Below, one piece after another: positions 13,443 to 23,665 of a DNA stretch of 64,000 nt (position 1 is its first letter; each line of letters starts with the position of its first letter). A program made the translations under genes and the position numbers. The notes under the pieces were generated by a model. It was not told the origin of the DNA. It did not search any database and worked only from the letters and a program-made list of their open reading frames with translations. Origin of the DNA: Hydractinia symbiolongicarpus (lineage: Eukaryota > Cnidaria > Hydrozoa > Anthoathecata > Hydractiniidae); NCBI RefSeq assembly GCF_029227915.1, contig NC_079881.1:26947501-27011500 (forward strand), given 5' to 3'.

Positions 13443-15674
13443 ATTAAACCTCTTTCATTAAGCGTCTCATCAAAAATAAAAACATTTTTGAAAACTTCAA
13501 GTCTTATGCGTTTTAGTGGTGAAAAAATAATTTAAAAAATCGTTCGGGAAATGAGTTTACTCCCTGGGTACTTTCTTTGTATACTTTTGACTATACGGGC
13601 CGAGTCCGGGATTTACGGGAAATCGCGGGTTTTCGTTTGCCGGCGATTAAACTTCTTTTATTCAGCGTCCCATCAAAAATGAAAACATTTTTGAAAACTA
13701 CAAGTCTCATGCGTTTTATTGGTCAAAAAATAATTTAAAAAATCGCTCTGGAAACGAGTTTGCTCACAGGGTACTTTCTTTGTATACATTCCACTATGCG
13801 GGCCAAGCCCGGGATTTGCGGGAAATCGCGGGTTTTCGTTTGCCGGCGATTAAACCTCTTTCATTAAGCGTCTCATCAAAAATGAAAACATTTTTAAAAA
13901 CTACAAGTCTCATGGGCTTTAGTGGTGAAATAATAATTTAAAAAATCGTTAGGGAAATGTGTTTACTCCCTGGGTACTTTCTTTGTGTACTTTTGACTAT
14001 ACGGGTTGAGTCTGGGATTTACGGGAAATCGCAGGTTTTCGTTTGCCGGCGAATAAACTTCTTTTATTCAGCGTCTCATCAAAAATGAAAACATTTTTGA
14101 AAACTACAAGTCTCATGCGATTTAGTGGTGAAAAGATAATTTAAAAAATCGTTCTGGAAATGAGTTTACTCACAGGGTACTTTCTTTGTATACATTCGAC
14201 TATACGGGCCAAGCCCGGGATTTGCGGAAAATCGCGGTTTTCGTTTGCCGGCGATTAAACCTCTTTCATTAAGCGTCTCATCAAAAATAAAAACATTTTT
14301 GAAAACTTCAAGTCTTATGCGTTTTAGTGGTGAAAAAATAATTTAAAAAATCGTTCGGGAAATGAGTTTACTCCCTGGGTACTTTCTTTGTATACTTTTG
14401 ACTATACGGGCCGAGTCCAGGATTTACGGGAAATCGCGGGTTTTCGTTTGCCGGCGATTAAACTTCTTTTATTCAGCGTCCCATCAAAAATGAAAACATT
14501 TTTGAAAACTACAAGTCTCATGCGTTTTAGTGGTCAAAAAATAATATCAAAAATCGTTCGGGAAATGAGTTTACTTCCTGGGTACTTTCTTTGTATACTT
14601 TTGACTATACGGGCCAAGCCGGGGATTTACGGGAAATCGCTGGTTTTCGTTTGCCGGCGATTAAACCTCTTTCATTAAGCGCTTCATCAAAAATGAAAAC
14701 ATTTTTGAAAACTACAAGTCTCATGCGTTTTAGTGGTGAAAAAATAATTTAAAAAATCGTTCGGAAAATGAGTTTACTCCCTGGGTACTTTCTTTGTATA
14801 CTTTTGACTATACGGGCCGAGTCCGGGGTTTACGGGAAATGGCGGGTTTTCGTTTGCCGGCGATTAAACTTCTTTTATTCAGCGTCTCATAACAAATCAA
14901 AACATTTTTGAAAACTACAAGTCTCATGCGATTTAGTGGTGAAAAGATAATTTAAAAAATCGTTTTGGAAATGAGTTTACTCACAGGGTACTTTCTTTGT
15001 ATACATTCGACTATACGGGACAAGCCCAGGATTTACGGGAAATCGCGGGTTTTCGTTTGCCGGCGATTAAACCTCTTTCATTAAGCGTCTCATTAAAAAT
15101 GAAAACATTTTTAAAAACTACAAGTCTCATTCGTTCTAGTGGTGCAGAAATAATTTGAAAAATCGTTCGGGAAATCAGTTTACTCCTTGGGTACTTTCTT
15201 TATACACATTCAACTATACGGGCCAAGCCCGGGATTTACGGGAAATCGCGGGTTTTCGTTTGCCGGCGATTAAACTTCTTTTATTCAGCGTCTCATCAAA
15301 AATGAAAACAAGTTTTAAAACTACAAGTCTCATGGGCTTTAGTGGTGAAATAATAATTTAAAAAATCTTTCGGGAAATGAGTTTACTTCCTGGGTATTTT
15401 CTTTGTATACCTTTGACTATACGGGCCGAGTCTGGGATTTACGGGAAATCGCAGGTTTTCGTTTGCCGGCGATTAAATTTCTTTCATTCAGCGTCTCGTG
15501 AAAAATGAAAACATTTTTGAAAACTACAAGTCTCATGCGATTTAGTGGTGAAAAGATAATTTAAAAAATCGTTCTGGAAATGAGTTTACTCACGGGGTAC
15601 TTTCTTTGTATACATTCGACTATACGGGACAAGCCCGGGATTTACGGGAAATCGCGGGTTTCCGTTTGCCGGCG
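13443..15674 (+). repeat. 11-mer higher-order repeat, copy 2 (2232 bp)
   Basis: A tandem copy of the 11-mer to its left with a few private changes, for example GTTTTATTGGTCAAAA near 13717, GAGTCCAGG near 14416 and CATAACAAATC near 14888. Its last seven monomers were then duplicated again as the 1421-bp repeat. Confidence 0.88.
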
Positions 15675-15678
15675 ATTA
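14258..15678 (+). repeat. 7-mer higher-order repeat, copy 1 (1421 bp)
   Basis: This is the right-hand part of the 11-mer. The ORF-like landmark at 14388 and the C unit at 15155 recur 1421 bp later at 15809 and 16576. It overlaps the 11-mer, which shows that duplications of different size were nested. Confidence 0.87.
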
Positions 15679-17099
15679 AACCTCCTTCATTAAGCGTCTC
15701 ATCAAAAATAAAAACATTTTTGAAAACTTCAAGTCTTATGCGTTTTAGTGGTGAAAAAATAATTTAAAAAATCGTTCGGGAAATGAGTTTACTCCCTGGG
15801 TACTTTCTTTGTATACTTTTGACTATACGGGCCGAGTCCGGGATTTACGGGAAATCGCGGGTTTTCGTTTGCCGGCGATTAAACTTCTTTTATTCAGCGT
15901 CCCATCAAAAATGAAAACATTTTTGAAAACTACAAGTCTCATGCGTTTTAGTGGTCAAAAAATAATATCAAAAATCGTTCGGGAAATGAGTTTACTTCCT
16001 GGGTACTTTCTTTGTATACTTTTGACTATACGGGCCAAGCCGGGGATTTACGGGAAATCGCTGGTTTTCGTTTGCCGGCGATTAAACCTCTTTCATTAAG
16101 CGCTTCATCAAAAATGAAAACATTTTTGAAAACTACAAGTCTCATGCGTTTTAGTGGTGACAAAATAATTTAAAAAATCGTTCGGAAAATGAGTTTACTC
16201 CCTGGGTACTTTCTTTGTATACTTTTGACTATACGGGCCGAGTCCGGGGTTTACGGGAAATGGCGGGTTTTCGTTTGCCGGCGATTAAACTTCTTTTATT
16301 CAGCGTCTCATAAAAAATCAAAACATTTTTGAAAACTACAAGTCTCATGCGATTTAGTGGTGAAAAGATAATTTAAAAAATCGTTTTGGAAATGAGTTTA
16401 CTCACAGGGTACTTTCTTTGTATACATTCGACTATACGGGACAAGCCCAGGATTTACGGGAAATCGCGGGTTTTCGTTTGCCGGCGATTAAACCTCTTTC
16501 ATTAAGCGTCTCATTAAAAATGAAAACATTTTTAAAAACTACAAGTCTCATTCGTTCTAGTGGTGCAGAAATAATTTGAAAAATCGTTCGGGAAATCAGT
16601 TTACTCCTTGGGTACTTTCTTTATACACATTCAACTATACGGGCCAAGCCCGGGATTTACGGGAAATCGCGGGTTTTCGTTTGCCGGCGAATAAACTTCT
16701 TTTATTCAGCGTCTCATCAAAAATGAAAACAAGTTTTAAAACTACAAGTCTCATGGGCTTTAGTGGTGAAATAATAATTTAAAAAATCTTTCGGGAAATG
16801 AGTTTACTCCCTGGGTATTTTCTTTGTATACCTTTGACTATACGGGCCGAGTCTGGGATTTACGGGAAATCGCAGGTTTTCGTTTGCCGGCGATTAAATT
16901 TCTTTCATTCAGCGTCTCGTGAAAAATGAAAACATTTTTGAAAACTACAAGTCTCATGCGATTTAGTGGTGAAAAGATAATTTAAAAAATCGTTCTGGAA
17001 ATGAGTTTACTCACGGGGTACTTTCTTTGTATACATTCGACTATACGGGACAAGCCCGGGATTTACGGGAAATCGCGGGTTTCCGTTTGCCGGCGATTA
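15679..17099 (+). repeat. 7-mer higher-order repeat, copy 2 (1421 bp)
   Basis: A tandem copy of the unit to its left with a few differences, such as GGTGACAAAATAA near 16161 and GGCGAATAAAC near 16686. It ends where GATTAACCCTCATTC replaces the expected sequence at about 17100. Confidence 0.87.
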
Positions 17100-17999
17100 A
17101 CCCTCATTCATTAAGCGTCGCATTAAAAATGAAAACATTTTTAAAAACTACAAGTCTCATTCGTTCTAATGGTGCAGAAATAAGTTGAAAAATCGTTCGG
17201 GAAATCAGTTTACTCCTTGGGTACTTTCTTTATATACATTCAACTATACGGGCCAAGCCCGGGATTTACGGGAAATCGCGGGTTTTTGCTTGCCGGCGAT
17301 TAAACTTCTTTTATTCAGCGTCTCATCAAAAATGAAAACAAGTTTGAATACTACAAGTCTCATGCGTTTTAGTGGTGAAAAAATAATATAAAAAATCGTT
17401 CGGGAAATGAGTTTACTCCCTGGGTACTTTCTTTGTATACTTTTGACTATACGGGCCAAGCCTGGGATTTACGGGAAATCGCGGGTTTTCGTTTGCCGGC
17501 GATTAAACTTTTTTTAATCAGCGTCTCATCAAAAATGAAAACATTTTTGAAAACTACAAGTCTCATGGGCTTTAGTGGTGAAATAATAATTTAAAAAATC
17601 GTTCGGGAAATGAGTTTAATCCCTGGGTATTTTCTTTGTATACCTTTGACTATACGGGCCGAGTCTGGGATTTACAGGAAATCGCAGGTTTTCGTTTGCC
17701 GGCGATTAAACTTCTTTTATTCAGCGTCTCATAAAAAATGAAAACAAGTTTTAACACTACAAGTCTCATGGGCTTTAGTGGTGAAATAATAATTTAAAAA
17801 ATCGTTCGGGAAATGAGTTTACTCCCTGGGTATTTTCTTTGTATACCTTTGACTATACGGGCCGAGTCTGGGATTTACGGGAAATCGCAGGTTTTCGTTT
17901 GCCGGCGATTAAACTTCTTTCATTCAGCGTCTCGTGAAAAATGAAAACATTTTTGAAAACTACAAGTCTCATGCGATTTAGTGGTGAAAAGATAATTTA
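17100..17999 (+). repeat. Satellite, transition zone with D/E intermediate
   Basis: About 4.5 monomers, including a C unit with the unusual tail AATAATATAAAAAATCG (17381), an A unit, the D/E intermediate at 17600 and a D unit. There is no exact HOR duplicate next to it, but parts recur in the 3-mer that follows. Confidence 0.8.
17600..17802 (+). repeat. D/E intermediate monomer
   Basis: This unit has the TTTAATCCC and TTTACAGG of class E. It still has the CTGGGTATTTTC and CCTTTGACTATAC of class D, where E has CCTTTGTATTTTC and CCTTTGTCTATAC. It lies just left of the first true E monomers (about 19.85 kb). That fits either a step in the origin of E or a D-E recombinant. Confidence 0.75.
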
Positions 18000-18608
18000 A
18001 AAAATCGTTCTGGAAATGAGTTTACTCACAGGGTACTTTCTTTGTATACATTCGACTATACGGGACAAGCCCGGGATTTACGGGAAATCGCGGGTTTTCG
18101 TTTGCCGGCGATTAAACCTCATTCATTAAACGTCTCATTAAAAATGAAAACATTTTTAAAAACTACAAGTCTCATTCGTTCTAATGGTGCAGAAATAAGT
18201 TTAAAAATCGTTCGGGAAATCAGTTTACTCCTTGGTTACTTTCTTTATATACATTCAACTATACGGGCCAAGCCCGGGATTTACGGGAAATCGCGGGTTT
18301 TCGCTTGCCGGCGATTAAACTTCTTTTATTCAGCGTCTCATCAAAAACGAAAACAAGTTTGAATACTACAAGTCTCATGCGTTTTAGTGGTGAAAAAATA
18401 ATATAAAAAATCGTTCGGGAAATGAGTTTACTCCCTGGGTACTTTCTTTGTATACTTTTGACTATACGGGCCAAGCCCGGGATTTACGGGAAATGGCGGG
18501 TTTTCGTTTGCCGGCGATTAAACTTCTTTTAATCAGCGTCTCATCAAAAATGAAAACATTTTTGAAAACTACAAGTCTCCTGGGCTTTAGTGGTTAAATC
18601 ATAATTTA
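18000..18608 (+). repeat. 3-mer higher-order repeat, copy 1 (609 bp)
   Basis: B-like, C-like and A monomers, repeated 609 bp later with no difference that I could see. The final tail CTCCTGGGCTTTAGTGGTTA is private to these two copies (18578 and 19187). Confidence 0.93.
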
Positions 18609-19217
18609 AAAAATCGTTCTGGAAATGAGTTTACTCACAGGGTACTTTCTTTGTATACATTCGACTATACGGGACAAGCCCGGGATTTACGGGAAATCGC
18701 GGGTTTTCGTTTGCCGGCGATTAAACCTCATTCATTAAACGTCTCATTAAAAATGAAAACATTTTTAAAAACTACAAGTCTCATTCGTTCTAATGGTGCA
18801 GAAATAAGTTTAAAAATCGTTCGGGAAATCAGTTTACTCCTTGGTTACTTTCTTTATATACATTCAACTATACGGGCCAAGCCCGGGATTTACGGGAAAT
18901 CGCGGGTTTTCGCTTGCCGGCGATTAAACTTCTTTTATTCAGCGTCTCATCAAAAACGAAAACAAGTTTGAATACTACAAGTCTCATGCGTTTTAGTGGT
19001 GAAAAAATAATATAAAAAATCGTTCGGGAAATGAGTTTACTCCCTGGGTACTTTCTTTGTATACTTTTGACTATACGGGCCAAGCCCGGGATTTACGGGA
19101 AATGGCGGGTTTTCGTTTGCCGGCGATTAAACTTCTTTTAATCAGCGTCTCATCAAAAATGAAAACATTTTTGAAAACTACAAGTCTCCTGGGCTTTAGT
19201 GGTTAAATCATAATTTA
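18609..19217 (+). repeat. 3-mer higher-order repeat, copy 2 (609 bp)
   Basis: An apparently exact tandem copy of the preceding 609 bp. A third copy starts at 19218 but diverges after the first B half (ACAAGCCAAGG). Confidence 0.93.
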
Positions 19218-20073
19218 AAAAATCGTTCTGGAAATGAGTTTACTCACAGGGTACTTTCTTTGTATACATTCGACTATACGGGACAAGCCAAGGATTTACG
19301 GGAAATCGCGGGTTTTCGTTTGCCGGCGATTAAACCTCTTTCATTAAGCGTCTCATTAAAAATGAAAACATTTTTGAAAACTAGAACTCTCATTCGTTCC
19401 AGTAGAGCAGATATAATTTGAAAAATCGTTCGGGAAATCAGTTTACTCCTTGGGTACTTTCTTTATATACATTCAACTATACGGGCCAAGACCGGGATTT
19501 ACGGGAAATCGCAGGTTTTCGTTTGCCGCCGATTAAACTTTTTTTATTCAGCGTCTCATCAAAAAAGAAAGCATTTTTGAAAACTACAAGTCTTATGCGT
19601 TTTAGTGGTGAAAAAATAATTTAAAAAATCGTTCGGAAAATGAGTTTACTCCCTGGGTACTTTCTTTGTATACTTTTGACTATACGGGCCGAGTCCGGGG
19701 TTTACGGGAAATGGCGGGTTTTCGTTTGCCGGCGATTAAACTCCTTTTATTCAGCGTCTCATCAAAAATGAAAACATTTTTAAAAACTACAAGTCTCATG
19801 GGCTTTAGTGGTGAAATAATAATTTAAAAAATCGTTCGGGAAATGAGTTTAATCCCTTTGTATTTTCTTTGTATACCTTTGTCTATACGGGCCGAGTCTG
19901 GGATTTACAGGAAATCGCAGGTTTTCGTTTGCCGGCGATTAAACTTCTTTTATTCAGCGTCTCATAAAAAATGAAAATATTTTTGAAAACTACAAGTCTC
20001 ATGCGATTTAGTGGTGAAAAGATAGTTTAAAAAATCGTTCTGGAAATGAGTTTACTCACAGGGTACTTTCTTT

Positions 20074-20091
20074 GTATACATTCGACTATAC
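20074..20091 (+). repeat. GTATA/TATAC inverted repeat, exemplar
   Basis: Five-base arms GTATA and TATAC flank an 8-nt spacer at monomer positions 39-56, overlapping the box-like site. The arms are kept in A, B, D and E monomers. They are broken in C (ATATA) and B' (GTATG). The arms are short, so this could be incidental. Confidence 0.5.
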
Positions 20092-20095
20092 GGGA
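20080..20095 (+). promoter_or_regulatory. CENP-B-box-like motif, exemplar (one base short)
   Basis: The 16-nt site reads aTTCG-ACT-A-TA-CGGGa. The mammalian CENP-B box core is nTTCG-nnnn-A-nn-CGGGn, so all fixed bases are present but the first spacer has three bases instead of four. The site recurs in B, B' and, with CA for TA, F monomers. In A, D and E it reads TTTG, and in C it reads TTCA. Protein binding is not shown; the missing base could abolish recognition by a canonical CENP-B. Confidence 0.35.
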
Positions 20096-20238
20096 CAAGC
20101 CCAGGATTTACAGAAAATCGCGGGTTTTCGTTTGCCGGCGATTAAACCTCTTTCATTAAGCGTCTCATTAAAAATGAAAACATTTTTGAAAACTAGAAGT
20201 CTCATTCGTTCCAGTAGTGCAGATATAATTTGAAAAAT

Positions 20239-20441
20239 CGTTCGGGAAATCAGTTTACTCCTTGGGTACTTTCTTTATATACATTCAACTATACGGGCCA
20301 AGCCCGGGATTTACGGGAAATCGCGGGTTTTCGTTTGCCGGCGATTAAACTTCTTTTATTCAGCGTCTCATCAAAAATGAAAACAAGTTTTAAAACTACA
20401 AGTCTCATGCGTTTTAGTGGTGAAAAAATAATTTAAAAAAT
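20239..20441 (+). repeat. Class C monomer, exemplar
   Basis: Class C is recognised by GGGAAATCAGTTTACTCCTT and TATATACATTCAACTATAC, preceded by a tail ending AATTTGAAAAAT. The box-like site reads TTCA. The second half often has AAAACAAGTTT in place of AAAACATTTTT, which destroys the conserved dyad. It nearly always follows B or B' and is followed by A. Confidence 0.9.
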
Positions 20442-20644
20442 CGTTCGGAATATGAGTTTACTCCCTGGGTACTTTCTTTGTATACTTTTGACTATACGGG
20501 CCAAGCCCGGGATTTACGGGAAATCGCGGGTTTTCGTTTGCCGGCGATTAAACTTCTTTTATTCAGCTTCTTATCAAAAATGAAAACATTTTTGAAAACT
20601 ACAAGTCTCATGGGCTTTAGTGGTGAAATAATAATTTAAAAAAT

Positions 20645-20847
20645 CGTTCGGGAAATGAGTTTACTCCCTGGGTATTTTCTTTGTATACCTTTGACTATAC
20701 GGGCCGAGTCTGGGATTTACGGGAAATCGCAGGTTTTCGTTTGCCGGCGATTAAACTTTTTTTATTCAGCGTCTCATCAAAAAAGAAAGCATTTTTGAAA
20801 ACTACAAGTCTTATGCGTTTTAGTGGTGAAAAAATAATTTAAAAAAT
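20645..20847 (+). repeat. Class D monomer, exemplar
   Basis: Class D is recognised by CCCTGGGTATTTTCTTTG, GTATACCTTTGACTATAC, GCCGAGTCTGGG and AATCGCAGG, and is preceded by the TGGGCTTTAGTGGTGAAATA tail. The class first appears near 13.1 kb and is absent to the left of it. Confidence 0.88.
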
Positions 20848-21050
20848 CGTTCGGAAAATGAGTTTACTCCCTGGGTACTTTCTTTGTATACTTTTGACTA
20901 TACGGGCCGAGTCTGGGATTTACAGGAAATCGCAGGTTTTCGTTTGCCGGCGATTAAACTTCTTTTATTCAGCGTCTCATAAAAAATGAAAACATTTTTA
21001 AAAACTACAAGTCTCATGGGCTTTAGTGGTGAAATAATAATTTAAAAAAT

Positions 21051-21253
21051 CGTTCGGGAAATGAGTTTAATCCCTTTGTATTTTCTTTGTATACCTTTGT
21101 CTATACGGGCCGAGTCTGGGATTTACAGGAAATCGCAGGTTTTCGTTTGCCGGCGATTAAACTTCTTTTATTCAGCGTCTCATAAAAAATGAAAATATTT
21201 TTGAAAACTACAAGTCTCATTCGTTCCAGTAGTGCAGATATAATTTGAAAAAT
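21051..21253 (+). repeat. Class E monomer, exemplar
   Basis: Class E is recognised by GAGTTTAATCCCTTTG, TATTTTCTTTGTATACC, CTTTGTCTATACGGG and GGGATTTACAGG. It is a derivative of class D and is also preceded by the TGGGCTTT tail. It is seen only to the right of about 19.8 kb. Confidence 0.88.
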
Positions 21254-22043
21254 CGTTCGGGAAATCAGTTTACTCCTTGGGTACTTTCTTTATATACATT
21301 CAACTATACGGGCCAAGCCCGGGATTTACGGGAAATCGCGGGTTTTCGTTTGCCGGCGATTAAACTTCTTTTATTCAGCGTCTCATCAAAAATGAAAACA
21401 AGTTTTAAAACTACAAGTCTCATGCGTTTTAGTGGTGAAAAAATAATTTAAAAAATCGTTCGGAAAATGAGTTTACTCCCTGGGTACTTTCTTTGTATAC
21501 TTTTGACTATACGGGCCAAGCCCGGGATTTACGGGAAATCGCGGGTTTTCGTTTGCCGGCGATTAAACTTCTTTTATTCAGCTTCTTATCAAAAATGAAA
21601 ACATTTTTAAAAACTACAAGTCTCATGGGCTTTAATGGTGAAATAATAATTTAAAAAATCGTTCGGGAAATGAGTTTACTCCCTGGGTATTTTCTTTGTA
21701 TACCTTTGACTATACGGGCCGAGTCTGGGATTTACGGGAAATCGCAGGTTTTCGTTTGCCGGCGATTAAACTTCTTTTATTCAGCGTCTCATCAAAAATG
21801 AAAACAAGTTTGAAAACTACAAGTCTCATGCGTTTTAGTGGTGAAAAAATAATTTAAAAAATCGTTCGGGAAATGAGTTTAATCCCTTTGTATTTTCTTT
21901 GTATACCTTTGTCTATACGGGCCGAGTCTGGGATTTACAGGAAATCGCAGGTTTTCGTTTGCCGGCGATTAAACTTCTTTTATTCAGCGTCTCATAAAAA
22001 ATGAAAACATTTTTGAAAACTACAAGTCTCATGCGATTTAGTA

Positions 22044-23665
22044 GTGAAAGATAACTTAAAAAATCGTTCTGGAAATGAGTTTACTCACAGGGTACTTTCT
22101 TTGTATGCATTCGACTATACGGGACAAGCCCGGGATTTACGAGAAATCGCGGGTTTTCGTTTGCCGGCGATTAAACTTCTTTTATTCAGCGTCTCATCAA
22201 AAATGAAAACAAGTTTGAAAACTACCAGTCTCATGCGTTTTAGTGGTGAAAAAATAATTTAAAAAATCGTTCGGGAAATGAGTTTACTCCCTGGGTACTT
22301 TCTTTGTATACTTTTGACTATACGGGCCGAGTCCGGGGTTTACGGGAAATGGCGGGTTTTCGTTTGCCGGCGATTAAACTCCTTTTATTCAGCGTCTCAT
22401 CAAAAATGAAAACATTTTTAAAAACTACAAGTCTCATGGGCTTTAGTGGTGAAATAATAATTTAAAAAATCGTTCGGGAAATGAGTTTAATCCCTTTGTA
22501 TTTTCTTTGTATACCTTTGTCTATACGGGCCGAGTCTGGGATTTACAGGAAATCGCAGGTTTTCGTTTGCCGGCGATTAAACTTCTTTTATTCAGCGTCT
22601 CATAAAAAATGAAAACATTTTTGAAAACTACAAGTCTCATGCGTTTTAGTGGTGAAAAAATAATTTAAAAAATCGTTCGGAAAATGAGTTTACTCCCTGG
22701 GTACTTTCTTTGTATACTTTTGACTATACGGGCCAAGCCCGGGATTTACGGGAAATCGCAGGTTTCCGTTTGCCGGCGATTAAACGTCTTTTATTTAGCT
22801 TCTTATCAAAAATGAAAACATTTTTGAAAACTAAAAGTCTCATGGGCTTTAGTGGTGAAATAATAATTTAAAAAATCGTTCGGGAAATGAGTTTACTCCC
22901 TGGGTATTTTCTTTGTATACCTTTGACTATACGGGCCGAGTCTGGGATTTACGGGAAATCGCAGGTTTTCGTTTACCGGCGATTAAACTTCTTTTATTCA
23001 GCGTCTCATAAAAAATGAAAACATTTTTGAAAACTACAAGTCTCATGCGATTTAGTAGTGAAAGATAACTTAAAAAATCGTTCTGGAAATGAGTTTACTC
23101 ACAGGGTACTTTCTTTGTATGCATTCGACTATACGGGACAAGCCCGGGATTTACGAGAAATCGCGGGTTTTCGTTTGCCGGCGATTAAACTTCTTTTATT
23201 CAGCGTCTCATCAAAAATGAAAACAAGTTTGAAAACTACCAGTCTCATGCGTTTTAGTGGTGAAAAAATAATTTAAAAAATCGTTCGGGAAATGAGTTTA
23301 CTCCCTGGGTACTTTCTTTGTATACTTTTGACTATACGGGCCGAGTCCGGGGTTTACGGGAAATGGCGGGTTTTCGTTTGCCGGCGATTAAACTCCTTTT
23401 ATTCAGCGTCTCATCAAAAATGAAAACATTTTTAAAAACTACAAGTCTCATGGGCTTTAGTGGTGAAATAATAATTTAAAAAATCGTTCGGGAAATGAGT
23501 TTAATCCCTTTGTATTTTCTTTGTATACCTTTGTCTATACGGGCCGAGTCTGGGATTTACAGGAAATCGCAGGTTTTCGTTTGCCGGCGATTAAACTTCT
23601 TTTATTCAGCGTCTCATAAAAAATGAAAACATTTTTGAAAACTACAAGTCTCATGCGATTTAGTA
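22044..23665 (+). repeat. 8-mer higher-order repeat, copy 1 (1622 bp)
   Basis: The order is B'-A-E-A-D then B'-A-E, a 1014-bp 5-mer followed by a 608-bp 3-mer. It recurs 1622 bp later. The length is 2 bp under 8x203 because each B' is preceded by a tail one base short. Confidence 0.92.
22065..22267 (+). repeat. Class B' monomer, exemplar
   Basis: This is a variant of class B with GTATGCATTCGACTATAC (GTATAC changed to GTATGC) and ATTTACGAGAAATCGC. It is preceded by the tail TAGTAGTGAAAGATAACTTA. That tail is one base shorter than usual, which explains HOR lengths such as 608, 1014 and 1622 bp. It keeps the TTCG box-like site. It recurs from 22 kb to 62 kb and is absent from the left third of the window. 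Confidence 0.9.

Larger units (their letters stand above)
20036..20238 (+). repeat. Class B monomer, exemplar
   Basis: Class B is recognised by CGTTCTGGAAATGAG, CTCACAGGGTAC and GTATACATTCGACTATAC. It is usually preceded by the tail GCGATTTAGTGGTGAAAAGA. Its second half has CTCTTTCATTAAGCG instead of TTCTTTTATTCAGCG. B monomers carry the intact TTCG box-like site described separately. This copy ends in the ATTCGTTCCAGTAGTGCAG tail that precedes class C. Confidence 0.9.
19218..22043 (+). repeat. Satellite, mosaic of B-C-A-D/E blocks
   Basis: About 14 monomers. Class C units at about 19427, 20239 and 21254 each head a C-A run. C-A-D is shared 1015 bp apart (20239 and 21254). The private AAAAAAGAAAGCATTTTTG variant occurs at 19561 and 20779, 1218 bp apart, in different monomer contexts, which indicates recombination between monomers. 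The first true class E monomers occur here. Confidence 0.82.

Noticed and set aside
20081-20094. Canonical CENP-B box
   Set aside because: The required four-base spacer after TTCG has only three bases. No full match to the core was found by eye on either strand, so the site is listed only as box-like.
20239-20250. Pol III B-box-like sequence (CGTTCGGGAAAT)
   Set aside because: It shares only GTTCG with the B-box consensus and has no A box at a suitable distance, so a tRNA- or SINE-derived origin is not supported.
22044-22267. B' as a separate satellite family
   Set aside because: It differs from B by a few substitutions and a one-base deletion in the preceding tail, and it occupies the same place in the monomer order.
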